This document shows positions 1-11,400 of a stretch of 64,000 nucleotides of DNA, piece after piece. Numbering within the stretch: position 1 is the stretch's first letter; each line of letters begins with the position of its first letter. The notes beneath the pieces were generated by a model. That model saw only the letters and a list, made by a program, of their open reading frames with translations. It ran no database searches and was not told the origin of the DNA. The stretch comes from Membranipora membranacea (Eukaryota; Bryozoa; Gymnolaemata; Cheilostomatida; Membraniporidae), in the NCBI GenBank assembly GCA_914767715.1, contig OU612068.1:29512001-29576000 (forward strand). The letters run 5' to 3'. The position numbers were made by a program, and so were the translations under genes.

Positions 1-2825
1 ACATTCTACACTCAGGAATTTTTGATTGTGAATTTTGAATTCGCCCGTTATTGACCAACCTGGTCTAGGATCACAACCATCAACACTGTTCAAGAAGATA
101 ACGGGTTTCGGTCTGACTTGTAGTTTTAACTAAACTTCACCATCACCATCACAATCTACATAATCAGAGTTTAGGATCTAGTGTGAGTACATATTGCCTT
201 GTCACTCAGCACAATGCAAATAGAGAAGGCTAAAGCCGGGGATTTAACTAGAATGAATCATCATTGAGTGGTTGGGAGTCACCATTTACAAGTGTCAGAA
301 TTACTTCCCACTGCTTTCAGCTTAACATTGGGTCCGTATGTTTAGTGCACCTCTAGTGGCAGACCTAGCTTGTCATATTTTGCCGTTGATTACAGATTTC
401 ATCACAGACCAGTGTCAGAGTACCGATCATCATCTCAGGAGTATCTTTATCAGATAGGTCAGTCTGTGACTTTCTCGACTTTGTCTGCAGGCAAAACTCT
501 GTAACTTTTTTTCTCCCCCTGACTTGGTGGCTTACAAACCTGACTGCAAGGTGCTGAATAATCTTGCGGGTTAGGCATTTAAGGCTAGCCTTGTCAAGCG
601 GCCAATTTTTTTGTTGCTGCCTGACAATGCAAATCTAAGGCTAGGGCGCTGGTTAGCAGACAAATAAACACACAGTTCAGCTTCACAATATTCATCAATA
701 TCATACAACAAAGGAACTTTACAACCAAGCAATGATAGCAAATTGAGGTTAAATAACTTTGAAGGGAAATTCCATTTAATCTTTCATACCCGTTACTATG
801 AGCCTACATTTGTTTACAAGCTGGTGGTTAGCTGGTGCATGCGTAAAAGTCGTGATTTTGTTTTTACTAGGACCTCTATAGCAGTTTTCTGCAGCTACAA
901 TTATCCCTGAAGTATGCACTAGATAGGTCAACAACTTATCCCAGTTAGCGTGCAAAGATACAATTACACAGCCCACTGAGTGTTATAATTTATTACAGTT
1001 ACATAAGCATTGAGTAGCTGATTCTTGGTTCCGTTGATCCTTTTAGAGCCACTCAGGTTGAATTAATGGCCCATGCCCATGTACAGGAGAAATTTGGTCT
1101 TAGTTGCATATGTTTAGTGTATCAGATAATCTCACCTGTATAAGAGCTTATTCTCTGAGTCCCTGCCTCAGCGCCAGACCCAGTCTATATCCCTACTACT
1201 CTGTTTATCGCTGATCTTTGTGGTAATGAAGAGGAAGCATAGATCAACTAAGAGTAGCCCTTCAACTGGCAGCTCCCATCAGAAACAGGGGTAGCTGCGA
1301 GTGGAGGAGCTTTTCTTAATCTGTAGTTGGCTCGTACAACATTCGGACACATCTCTTGAACAAACAAAAATATTCAGACCCTAGATTACTGTAGCATAAA
1401 TGTAGATTATGTAGCATAAATGTCCCCATGACTTTCTAAGCATTGTCAGATAAATAAGGGCTCAGTGAAAGGACTTCTGTTTCCTTGGGACTAACTATCC
1501 AGATAGATAGTGTAGCATGCCTGCATGATCCTGTTGTCTGTAGGTTAGACAACGGCCTTTCACTCCAAACCTCTTTGCTTCTTCAGTGGATGTGACCTTC
1601 AGTGAGTGAATGCAGTAAGCCTTGGGATATAGCTAACTATAGCATTCGGGATTAGGTGAGGCATAAACACAAACATTCTTACACACGCTTGATTTTCTCC
1701 GACATGACTGATAGGTTGCCGGCCCTTTTATAATCTGATATTCGCAGGCGAATACAACGTCACAGTGTAGCAAAACATTGGACGCTAACCTAAGGGGTAG
1801 GAAGAGACATGAAATGAGTACATCAACAAGTACAAAACATCAGGTCTTGGTAAAGACTAGTATAACGATAGGCTAGTCAGATGTCAGGCAGTGGCCGGCA
1901 CATGAAGGCTATCAAGACAGTAAGCTTACAGCCATAAGTGAGTCGAATCAGGGAGTATTGGACAGAGCTCCCTGATTACATCAACGCTTTTACTCCTGGA
2001 TCAGAGAAGCGTCAGGCTGGTTTAACTTATCAATCCCTATCCCAGTTTTATTCTGGCTAGTGCCTAAGAGTGTGAAATGATGAACACCGACTAATGCAGT
2101 ATCTGAAGTAAGAACAGAAGGAAAATAGTTGCAGATCGTCTGTTCCCTCCACCAGTATCTGTCAACTGAATTGAGTCATAACAGGGCCCTGACTAGTTAT
2201 GTGATCCAAGGAGGTTTTGATTGTGATAATAACAATTTCCATTACTTTATACATGATGAAAAAGCCCATCTGGACTAGGGCCTTTAAGATACGGATAATC
2301 TTGGTGCGAGTGCTAGACACTATCCATCCATAGTTAATAAAGAAAGTATTATGTTCTTAGGTATAAGGTTCATAGGTGTGTTGATTTAAATTGTATCCCT
2401 AGTGACCGGGTTACGATGGCAGACTGCTATGCAGCCCTGGTTAAGTTGGTGCGCTTTGTATATGCTGATACCCCGAAAACCAATTCTGAGCCTGCCACAT
2501 CGTCTAAGTCTTCTGAAGTGAACCTACTATTGTTGAGGTTGATGATCAACGCGGCAAGGTACAAGGGTATGAAGGTCGGTAGTAGGATAAATAATAACAC
2601 AAATTTATAACAAGTTACAAGAAGTTACTCCAGAGTCCTTGGTGGTATTGTAACTGTTACTTAAAGATGTGTATGCATATCTGTAAAATTCTACTACTAC
2701 TCCCTCAGAGAAGGTGGGTCCACCCTCTCTATCTCCTAGCTAGTCATTGTTGTTGTTGTTACACTAACTGTTGTAGTTGTACTTGTTGTTGGTTGATAAT
2801 AATAAACTAAAGAGATATTCGTTCA

Positions 2826-2969
2826 ATCCACAGGCAATCTGTAGTTGGTGCAAGTCCAGTGGAAGAGTGCCCCAGTGGTCAAAGCCTTTTCTCTCTGGAG
2901 AGAGAAAAGGCTTTGACCACTGGGGCACTCTTCCACTGGACTTGCACCAACTACAGAATGCCTGTGGTT
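2826..2969. repeat. Near-perfect inverted repeat (71-bp arms, 2-nt centre)
   Basis: The left arm, 2826-2896, is the reverse complement of the right arm, 2899-2969. The centre is only GG at 2897-2898. I count two mismatched pairs (2827/2968 and 2837/2958). Both strands therefore carry nearly the same open frame through the arms, which is a by-product of the palindrome and not evidence of a gene. Flanks are AT-rich and I see no clear target-site duplication. A transcript would fold into a long, almost uninterrupted hairpin. It may be a foldback element, a recent inverted duplication or a hairpin-RNA precursor; the sequence alone does not decide. Confidence 0.95.
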
Positions 2970-3439
2970 CAATAAATATATAAAGATATATATTGTAAAT
3001 AGATAGTAAGTAATGCTTACTCAATACTCACACTTCAGAGCTTCACAGTTTCCATATTGCACACCACAAGACATGAATGGATGTCATCTCTGTTTATATG
3101 CTAGAAGTTAAGCCACCACAGACTCCCATCAGTGAATGATGTCATGCCTGATGTAAGCTTCAGTAATAGTTCACAAGCAATAATATATGTCTAAAGCTGA
3201 GTCATTTCCACTAGACTAGTCCTTTTACCAGTTCATTCACTTCACTCATGCTTTCTCTTCATGTGGGTATCCAGCTCTCTGATTGGACATTAGGCATAGA
3301 ACATGCTCCCTCAGCATGGACAATGTTATTGTTATTTTCAGATAGAAATGGACTTTGACCTTCTTTGAAGTTGTCACCCCTTTCTTCAATGCTTCAATAG
3401 TAAGACAACTCTCTTGGTGACCCAATACTTGAAGGAGAG

Positions 3440-3568
3440 GTATACACCCGAGGGTGCTGGGGGCTGGAACAATCAACAGTGAAAGCTCCCCCAGTGGGAC
3501 TCGAACCCACAACTCCTGTGACATTAATCGCCTGGCAGTGAATAGCAAGCGCGCTAACCGATTGCGCC
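3440..3568 (-). repeat. tRNA-derived SINE-like element, minus-strand unit
   Basis: Reading the minus strand from about 3568, there is a tRNA-like head. An A-box-like stretch (TGGCGCAATCGG) lies in a D-arm with GCGC/GCGC stems. A B-box (GGTTCGAGTCC) follows in a perfect five-pair T-arm (GTGGG/CCCAC) near 3488-3508. The 5' heptamer GGTGAGA cannot pair with the sequence after the T-arm, and the D-arm to T-arm distance, about 40 nt, is too long for an ordinary tRNA. A functional tRNA is therefore unlikely. About 60 nt of non-tRNA body follow, ending near a CCCTCGGGTGTA motif at 3443-3454. A diverged relative with the same motif order lies at 42853-42966, which supports a dispersed family. Confidence 0.75.
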
Positions 3569-3599
3569 ATCTCACCATCCCCAAAATAAAGAATGGGTC

Positions 3600-3715
3600 G
3601 ATGGCGCCAATGAACTCCCTCTTCCAAGGGAGTTCATTGATGGCGTCAATTAGATAGCCCGCTATTCACTACTCGGAGTTGTGTTCTCTCATCCCACAGC
3701 ACATTCCAATCCACC
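3600..3715 (+). repeat. Degenerate tRNA-like unit, inverted relative to its neighbour
   Basis: On the plus strand, from about 3639, the sequence repeats the order of motifs of the adjacent minus-strand unit in diverged form: GATGGCG at the A-box position, then GCTATTCACT, then GGAGTTGTG and a CATCCCAC near 3691. It is thus a second, decayed copy in head-to-head orientation. Between the two heads lies a perfect 13-bp inverted repeat (3608-3620 with 3627-3639, loop CTTCCA). The pair could arise by insertion of one element next to another or by inverted duplication. Confidence 0.6.
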
Positions 3716-5213
3716 ATTGCCACCCTATGAAACACAGCGTACGTGTTAGGGTTATTGGCCTTACATGGCCCATTGTTGGGACCCCTTGTAGTAGGTTTAG
3801 CTGTCTTTCCAGCTTGTCAGCATGTCTTTCCATGCTGTCACATGTCTTTCCATGAGTCAGTCAGTAGACCCAATACTTGTATTCATTGAACACTTTTTGC
3901 ATAATAATGTATTATCAAATGCCTCAAATCAGGACGAATGGAAGATTTGATGAAATGAATTGGCCGTTTCATTCACTCAACTTCTTGGATAATTGACGTC
4001 ATAACCTGATTCATGTACAGATTAAGAATTATATTTATGTCATTTTGTGTTGTAGATTGAGAACATCACCGCACAGTATTTGATCCTGACTTAGAATATG
4101 ACAACTAGATTGTCTTAATTGTCTACTGTATGTTAGATGATTTTTCATCCAGCCATAGAGCTCTTTTCAGACGTAAGTTAGTTCACATGGTATTTCAGGC
4201 CTTATCAAACCCATCTGAACTATGGGCTCAAGCAATACTTTCACTGAAGAGGTTATTTCACCCCACATGTCTCTAAGGGTCTAAGTCTCTAAGGCTCGTC
4301 TTCTTTTATTGTTGTAGAGCGGTACTCATGCCATCAGAAAATAATAGACAAATATGTACCAGGTCATGTCCGATCTCGAAAGGTTTTTGAAGTTTTAGAT
4401 AATTCCCTAAATTTACTCTCCATTCTCATAAACACAGCTGTAGGTTTTTCTGTTTTCAAAGGTGATATGATTCCAAAGTTTGAGCTTTCACGCACTATAT
4501 CAGAGCGTTAAGTAAAGAGGCTATTGGAGACATGGTTATACTCTCAGGCTATGCATACAGATAATTGTAACCTACAAGTAAAGTTAAACACGATCAGATT
4601 ACTGATAACTTTATTTCAAGTGTCCGAAAATTGCAACGCATTATAATATATTGTATGCATAATGCTTATTTGGTAAGAAAAAAACTCTATATCACATACC
4701 AGCCCGATGATAGAAAAGAAAAAAATGCAGCAGTTGATGCAGCTCATTTAATGTCAAAATAAAAACGTCTATTTTACAATGAATATCTAGTTTTGTTCAA
4801 TACACGATTAAGTAAAGTTTGGCTATGTAACTGATTTCTATTGAACGAATCCTAAATAGGAGATCAATCAGTAAAACTAGGGAGCTACTCAAAATCTTGT
4901 ATGTTTTCAACAGATTAATAGAGAAAGTATTAATCTTTACACAGACTGTACAGAAAAAGCTGTTGATAAACGCCGCTGCTTATGATAGGAAAATTGTGGT
5001 ACATCATTGAAGCAGCATTTTGTTTAAAAGGGTTCATGTTTTTACAGACATTCCCAAGTTATGCTCTCTTGTTATCAAAGCAGGCAACCCTCAATCATCT
5101 AAAATCCCACCCTCCCTGCTTTGAGACAGTTACGAGAGGGTAATCCCAGTTGGCCAGGTATTTTCATATTTTGGTAGAATACTATCTAGATGGATAAGGT
5201 CTATATTATAACA

Positions 5214-5280
5214 GCCGCTGTAAGATACATAACACGGTGATACATAACCGCTGTAAGATACATAAGATACATAACACGGT
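5214..5280. repeat. Short tandem duplication
   Basis: Two imperfect copies of a roughly 33-bp unit beginning CCGCTGTAAGATACATAA lie side by side, and the second contains an extra internal copy of AGATACATA. It lies about 150 bp beyond the Alx-like stop codon, just past a candidate polyadenylation signal. Confidence 0.8.
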
Positions 5281-5375
5281 AGCTGCCTCTATCAGTAATG
5301 TTGGGAAACCATGATTATGCATTTTTAGTTCAGCAGCATTCTTTCAGCTTCTTTGATATTTGAGAGAGTTGACCA

Positions 5376-5381
5376 TTTATT
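5376..5381 (-). terminator. Candidate polyadenylation signal of the Alx-like gene
   Basis: A minus-strand AATAAA (TTTATT on the plus strand) lies about 50 nt downstream of the stop codon at 5431-5433. Position and orientation suit cleavage just beyond the OAR exon. Confidence 0.5.
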
Positions 5382-5430
5382 TCCATGTCTGTATGACTGC
5401 TTGTTTATGTATATTATTATACAATGACCA

Positions 5431-8400
5431 TTACTTTCCATAAGGATTGAAGATACTCCCTATACCCATAGACGTTACACTATGTTCTCTGGCCTTCAGC
5501 CTCAGAGCTGCTATACTTGAGGAGCGAAGTTCATTGGATACATCCCCTGAAAGACGCAACAACACTAAAAGTTAGTAAAATACAGTAACTATTCAAGAAA
5601 ATTTGTTTTAAGCTCATTTAGATACCCTACGGGCCAACAGTATGAGCAAGTTTTAATTTTAAAAATTTACGAAGATTTAATGAATATGGATTTCAATTAG
5701 CAAAGTGAAACTTGACTGGCCTTGAATGAACTTATCTCCAATAAATGTTTTAATCCTTAAGGGTACGACCAGAGTAACTTCTACTTTTATATGAACAATC
5801 TGTCGCATTATATTTGATTGAATTCATCGCCTATTAAATCCGAAGGATCAGCAGCACTCATTGGTTAAAAAGATCCAGTCGATAACATGACCAAAGTTAT
5901 GTTGAATAATTCAAGGATGAGTATAGCACACCTTAACTTTACCTCCGAGTGAACCATTATCAGTCATACATTGGCTGACAGCTGAGGCTCCTGCACCCAT
6001 ACCGATCATATGTTGTGTAGTGGCCAGGTTGTTCAGAGGAGGTATATGAGGTGAGAATTGCATAAAGTTGGGGACAGCTGCACCGGTGGATTGTGTCATG
6101 TAGCTTTGGCTTGTTATCGGCATATACTGTGCATTAGAATGAGGAGTGGCAGGCCAGCCGTGAAATCCCTGTAAATATCAGAGCAACAACATCTGAGATA
6201 TGCTACTACTATAATAATACAGCAGGCTATTATATATAGCTATTTTTTTAAATTGACTACAATCACAACTGGTTGTGTTCTCTCCGAGGTATATGATAAT
6301 GGGTGCGAATTAGTGAGTAATCAAGAATAAACATCCATTTCAAATATTGGGAAAAAGTTGAATTCTTGCAAGAAATATTAAATGGGGCTTATAGTAGCAA
6401 CTACTAAAACACTTTTTTCAATGCAGAACTTATTGAAGTCCAAAATCCAGTTTCCACTGCAGTTTTAAGATCACAAATGCGTTACCACTGAGATATTCCG
6501 TACGTGATAAGATATTCCAAACAGATTACCAATGTATATAAAAATCTTAATTTCCACATAATCATAGTCTGGCAAATTTGGTTTGCAAATATTATAATTG
6601 ATTAAAGAACAACAAAACAAACGATCTAAAATAAAGCAAAGTTTAAATTGCGACACCAATTTTATACCGGTATCGAGACTCACCATCTGAGGGATATCAG
6701 GTGCGTATGTATCCTGTCTCATCACTGCTGCTTGAGGCATTTCATAACCCACTACAGGGTTAGCATTATTAGGCATAGGCCTAATACTCTGCATACCTCC
6801 ATATCTCTCCCTCTTCCTCCATTTAGCTCGACGATTCTGGAACCAAACCTGAAAAAATATACAAAATTCATAGATTAGACATATGATAGATACCGTCATT
6901 TATTCTTATACAAGCAAGCAAAACCAAAACTTCTTGAGTCAACCGACTTTCTAGATTTAAAAGTGGAACGAGACCTTAGAATGTCCACAATGTATGTACC
7001 ACACTAGTAATAGATAATATCTAAGTGAGATGGCATATTTATGATTATAAGGTATTGGCTGACATGTCACTGATATGTCAGCCCCAGAAGGTCAACAGAA
7101 GGTCAGCTTATTTTCAGTGATTCATAGAAGCGAGAGACAAAATCATCATGTCATGACGAAATCTTACTCAGTAATAAAAGTCTTCTTTGTTTTCGTGTCA
7201 TCCAAAAATGAAACGTAAAACTTTGACAGCTCAAGTCACCTGAAAATGTTTAAACATATATACGCCCTGACAAAGCGTGGATAAATTTGGTATGATGTCA
7301 TGTTGACATGCCAGTTTTTCTCTGAAACCTTGTTTTTACCTGAATAGTTACTCATACAAGTTAATTTAAGAGGGATAGAAAAGGGAGAATTATAAAACAT
7401 AGAGGGCTGCAGGCTCCCAATTTAAGACTGACTTGACGCCTGAGGAATACAGATTTCTCACAATCCAGTCCATCAACAAGGCAGCATCCCTGACAGTGAC
7501 AGGGCCTAGTGTAAGGGTTAATCAGGAGAGTGACTTTATTTGTTTATGTTTGTTTACTGACCAGAATATTGTGATGGCTCCGTGCCAGTCAAAACTAAAG
7601 ATCTGTAAAATCTCATCAGTCAGTAAGTTTCATAACTTGTGGTTTGTTAATTTACTGTACAGAAAAAAACGCTATAAGAGCTGAGCCCTTTGATTGGAGT
7701 ACACTGAGGCTACTAAAATCTAAACATGTTTACTTTCATAAGATTCTACACCACCAAAAATAATCACTATAATGGGTGATAATTTGGCAGTAATTTGATT
7801 GTGTTTTAATAGGTTATGTACAATTTGTAATGATTACTAAAGTGTGGCATTGTGTATCTTTTTGATTAAATTAATTTGAATTGAGTAAATTGTGGATATT
7901 TTGTTTAATTTGACTTGACTGCATCAAGAAGAATTTGCTTGAGATGCCAAGTTTTTATCAGTTAACCTCGCGACATGACATCTGGGAAATAAAACTTAAT
8001 GATGACACCTAGGGGTGCAAAATACTTTTTGCGCTAAATTGAAAACAGCCACACAGTTTTTATAGCCTGTGATGTTATCTCAGGTTAAGGTTAGTATGGC
8101 GCGCTGCTCTGTATCCTTGTATAGATTTGACCGTATTTAACAGTGGCAGCAGCAATAGGATGATTGTACTAAGACGATGACTGGTTTTATGACGAGTAGG
8201 GGACATGCTTTGCCCTGCAGGCATAAGATGTCAAACTGCTGCCTGCCGCTGAGAAACTGGTAATAAGATACTTCTCTCTAACAAAGCTGTGTGAATTATG
8301 AACCTCTCTATAAAAACAACCAGTACAAAAAATCTCAAAAACTAGTCGCACTGTAATAATAAAGTATAGATCAAATTGCTGACTTTATATCAGAATCTCT

Positions 8401-11400
8401 CTCCGAGGTATGCGGTAGATATTCTGAGGATGATATCATTCTGTACTGTGTGGTTACATAATTTTTAGGTGTGTAGAAAATTTGTTGTAGTTCCTCGTCC
8501 ATTTTACTGCATAACCGGAAAATATCGCCAATAACATAGCAGCGGCTCCTACCAACTTGCGCATTTGGAATAAAATCCATATTTTTTCTCTTTCAGAATT
8601 CCAAATTCAATTGCCACATAGAAAATTCTCAACTTAGCACTTGCTTTTCTTTCGCAAAATAATTTAATAGCAATTTCAATTTGGAAATTATCTTATTAGC
8701 GCTAGAACTCTAGAATTCCCGATATCCAAAAGGAACTACCAGTACCCAAATACAGTCAGCTCGTCGGCCCCGTTAGCAGCGTAATTTCGACTTTGTGTTT
8801 ATCTATATGGAGCTGCTGCCTGTGAGCAGTGAGCTGAGCACAACAGGAATAAGTTATTGTTTGCTTAGTGCTGCCGCTCATAGTATACCAGCAGTGATAA
8901 ACACTAACTTCTTTTGTTGTTAGGGCTACTCTGCTGCACTTACATGCTGAGTATTAAAGTTTACTTTACTAAGCCCTTAAAATCTCTCGTAAAACACTTT
9001 TCTTTGTTTGAGTCAAGAAGAAAATATTGAGCAAAGTTGTTCGCAAAAATCTGACAAGAAAAGCACTCAACAGAAAAAAGGTGCTAGGATTTAGTCTGAA
9101 TATATTAATTTATTGTTCATTTTGTTTGCTTACCAATATTTCCTAGTCCTTAGATTATCTGGGCAAATAATCTCTTTATTTGCACCCCAGGATGATGACA
9201 AAAAAATAAACATTGATGAGAAAGTAATTATCTAATTGCGATGTGTCTGATTCATAGCAAAACAATAATCTTTTCATCACCTTTCAAGTGTGCGGCATAA
9301 TTTAATTTGTCAGAGCTGTTTATTTATTTAATTATATCACGTAATTCAAGATGTCTACAATTTACTTTTCCTCAATAAATCAATTGTTATCATTACACAA
9401 ATTAGCGATAATGAATTTTTATCAGTTTTGATTGACTAGCACCTTGTGTCATTAAACTGGAAAACCCCTCTGTGTAACCAAGTAGTTCTGAGGGATTCCT
9501 GAGTGATCGTTGGCCACAGCTCACACCACACTGAGTAATAACACCAGAGACTATAGATAACACAACGCTCTCTAGTCTCTATGGACCGGCAGCATTCAGC
9601 TTTGTGGTGTATTACTGTGTACAGTCTGACTGGCGACATCTCAGCTATTCAGACATAAGACTACTGTAGAAAATTGGATCTCACATCAAAGACTATGAGC
9701 ATAGTTGACTCCGCTTGTCAATTGACGAGAATATAAATTATACGTCAGCGCGACAGCTAACGGTCCGTGTCAGCTGACCTGATATATCCACCATCTGAAG
9801 GGTCTGATGGTTAGCATCAAAAACCCCAGCAGACTGCCATTGTTCCTTGAAACTACCCTGTGTCTCGGCAGTAACCACACAAGCATCAACAAACAACCAA
9901 ATCTAAGTATTCACAACATATCACCTTTCATACCAGTTTGTTTCACTAAAGGATATGACAACTAAATATGACGGATGCTGCTTCTACTCCCAAACCAGTC
10001 ATAAATTTTAGGGTTTTGTAGGAGAAACAACATTTGTCTGTTCTGTTAGTGCAAATCCTAACATGTTGACAATAAATTCCTCGGCCACAAATATTCTGTC
10101 AAAACTAATTTATAATTTTTTCCTGCATCAAAGAAAAATATTTCTAGAAATATTTTGATGTGTTTTACTTTCAGGGTAAGTGATGGTTATCAGGTTGTCT
10201 GAGATTTAAAATTAACAAAAAAAATTTGTATGAAAGCTAAAGCATACAAAGAATATCTTCAGCATTCTTATTACTTTTATTATGAGGTGTTTCATGGAAT
10301 GGTTGATGATAAAACTTTTAATGGCACCTCTTGAAGAATGGTTAAACATTAATTAGCAAGCTAAGCTTTTCTAATTGACCTTTAATTAATGCTGTTTTAC
10401 AATCTCAATCTACACAATTTACAACTGTATTCTAAACTAACGCTGCAGCTACCAATATTCAAGACGTTCCACTGGATACCTTCGCTCGGTGCACATTTTC
10501 ATTTCAAGAGCTCAAGATGAATATGCAGAATTTTTTATTTCCCTCCTAAGTCTTGCCAAGAACATAATATATGAAAATACCAACAAAATGGCTGCAAGAT
10601 GATAGATGATATTGACACAACCAATAATAAATATGTTTGACTTTTAGATTTGATTTCAGAACCCGTCTTAGGAGACAATGTTATTGCCTGTTGTCAGATA
10701 TAACCTTTTAGAATTCTGGTTTTGTATTTCCCGTTATTTTTGGGCAGCTCATATAAAGCTGAGAGAGAGAAAGAGAAGAAGGGGTAGTGGTTATCAGCAG
10801 TGACAGCTAGATAATCACCAAACCAAATCTGTAAGTCAGCAAGGCAAGTCAGCAGCCAAGTCTGAGAGGTGCCATTGTTGTCAGATTATATAATCAATGC
10901 CTGAGTATCATATGCCACTGCTTAGCCTCAAGTAAATACATGAAGACTAGAGCAGCAGCAGCAGCTTTACCAGACTGCCATTTCAACAGTCAGCCCTGCT
11001 GCCTGCTCTGGCTACTGCTGAAGCCGCAGCGGCAGTGTCTGTTTATCTTTTAAACTTCTTTGTCTCTGGACTGCTGACCACTAGTTATATAATCTACTAA
11101 GTCTAAAGGCAGTCTAATGTTAGTAAGAGTACTGCCTTCTGTGGGAATTATAATATGTCATGACTCATATGATATAATCCTATTGAGTGCAAGTTTAATA
11201 TTCCGGCTATTTCAAAAATTTAGCTCTCCTGCTGGTGGCTAAACAGGAAGAAGCTAATCTTATACACATAAAATTATGTAAATCACAATACCTGAGATTA
11301 GATTTAGAAGTTAAAGTCTAATAATAATTATTATTTTGTTTATTTTAATGTTTTAGTTTTTGTAACTCTCAATCATTTTTTAATTTGGGAGGTAGCTATT

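Larger units (their letters stand above)
1..5375. other. Intergenic region downstream of the Alx-like gene
   Basis: I see no convincing coding exon on either strand. The longest open frames are about 60 to 110 codons, lack recognisable motifs, and several simply run through the palindrome or the SINE-like block. The region contains the near-perfect palindrome at 2826-2969, the tRNA-like inverted pair around 3440-3715 and a short tandem duplication at 5214-5280, each listed separately. The remainder is AT-rich sequence with no structure I can name. Confidence 0.6.

Noticed and set aside
2764-3024. Open frames on both strands sharing the same peptide through the palindrome
   Set aside because: They mirror each other only because the DNA is palindromic. 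There is no family motif, start context or splice support.
3484-3568. Functional tRNA gene on the minus strand
   Set aside because: D-arm and T-arm look good, but the acceptor ends cannot pair and the D-arm to T-arm spacing is too long. A SINE head or tRNA pseudogene fits better.
8371-8580. Minus-strand 69-codon frame in Alx intron 2
   Set aside because: No conserved motif, no suitable phase with the Alx exons, and the homeodomain is already continuous across this intron.
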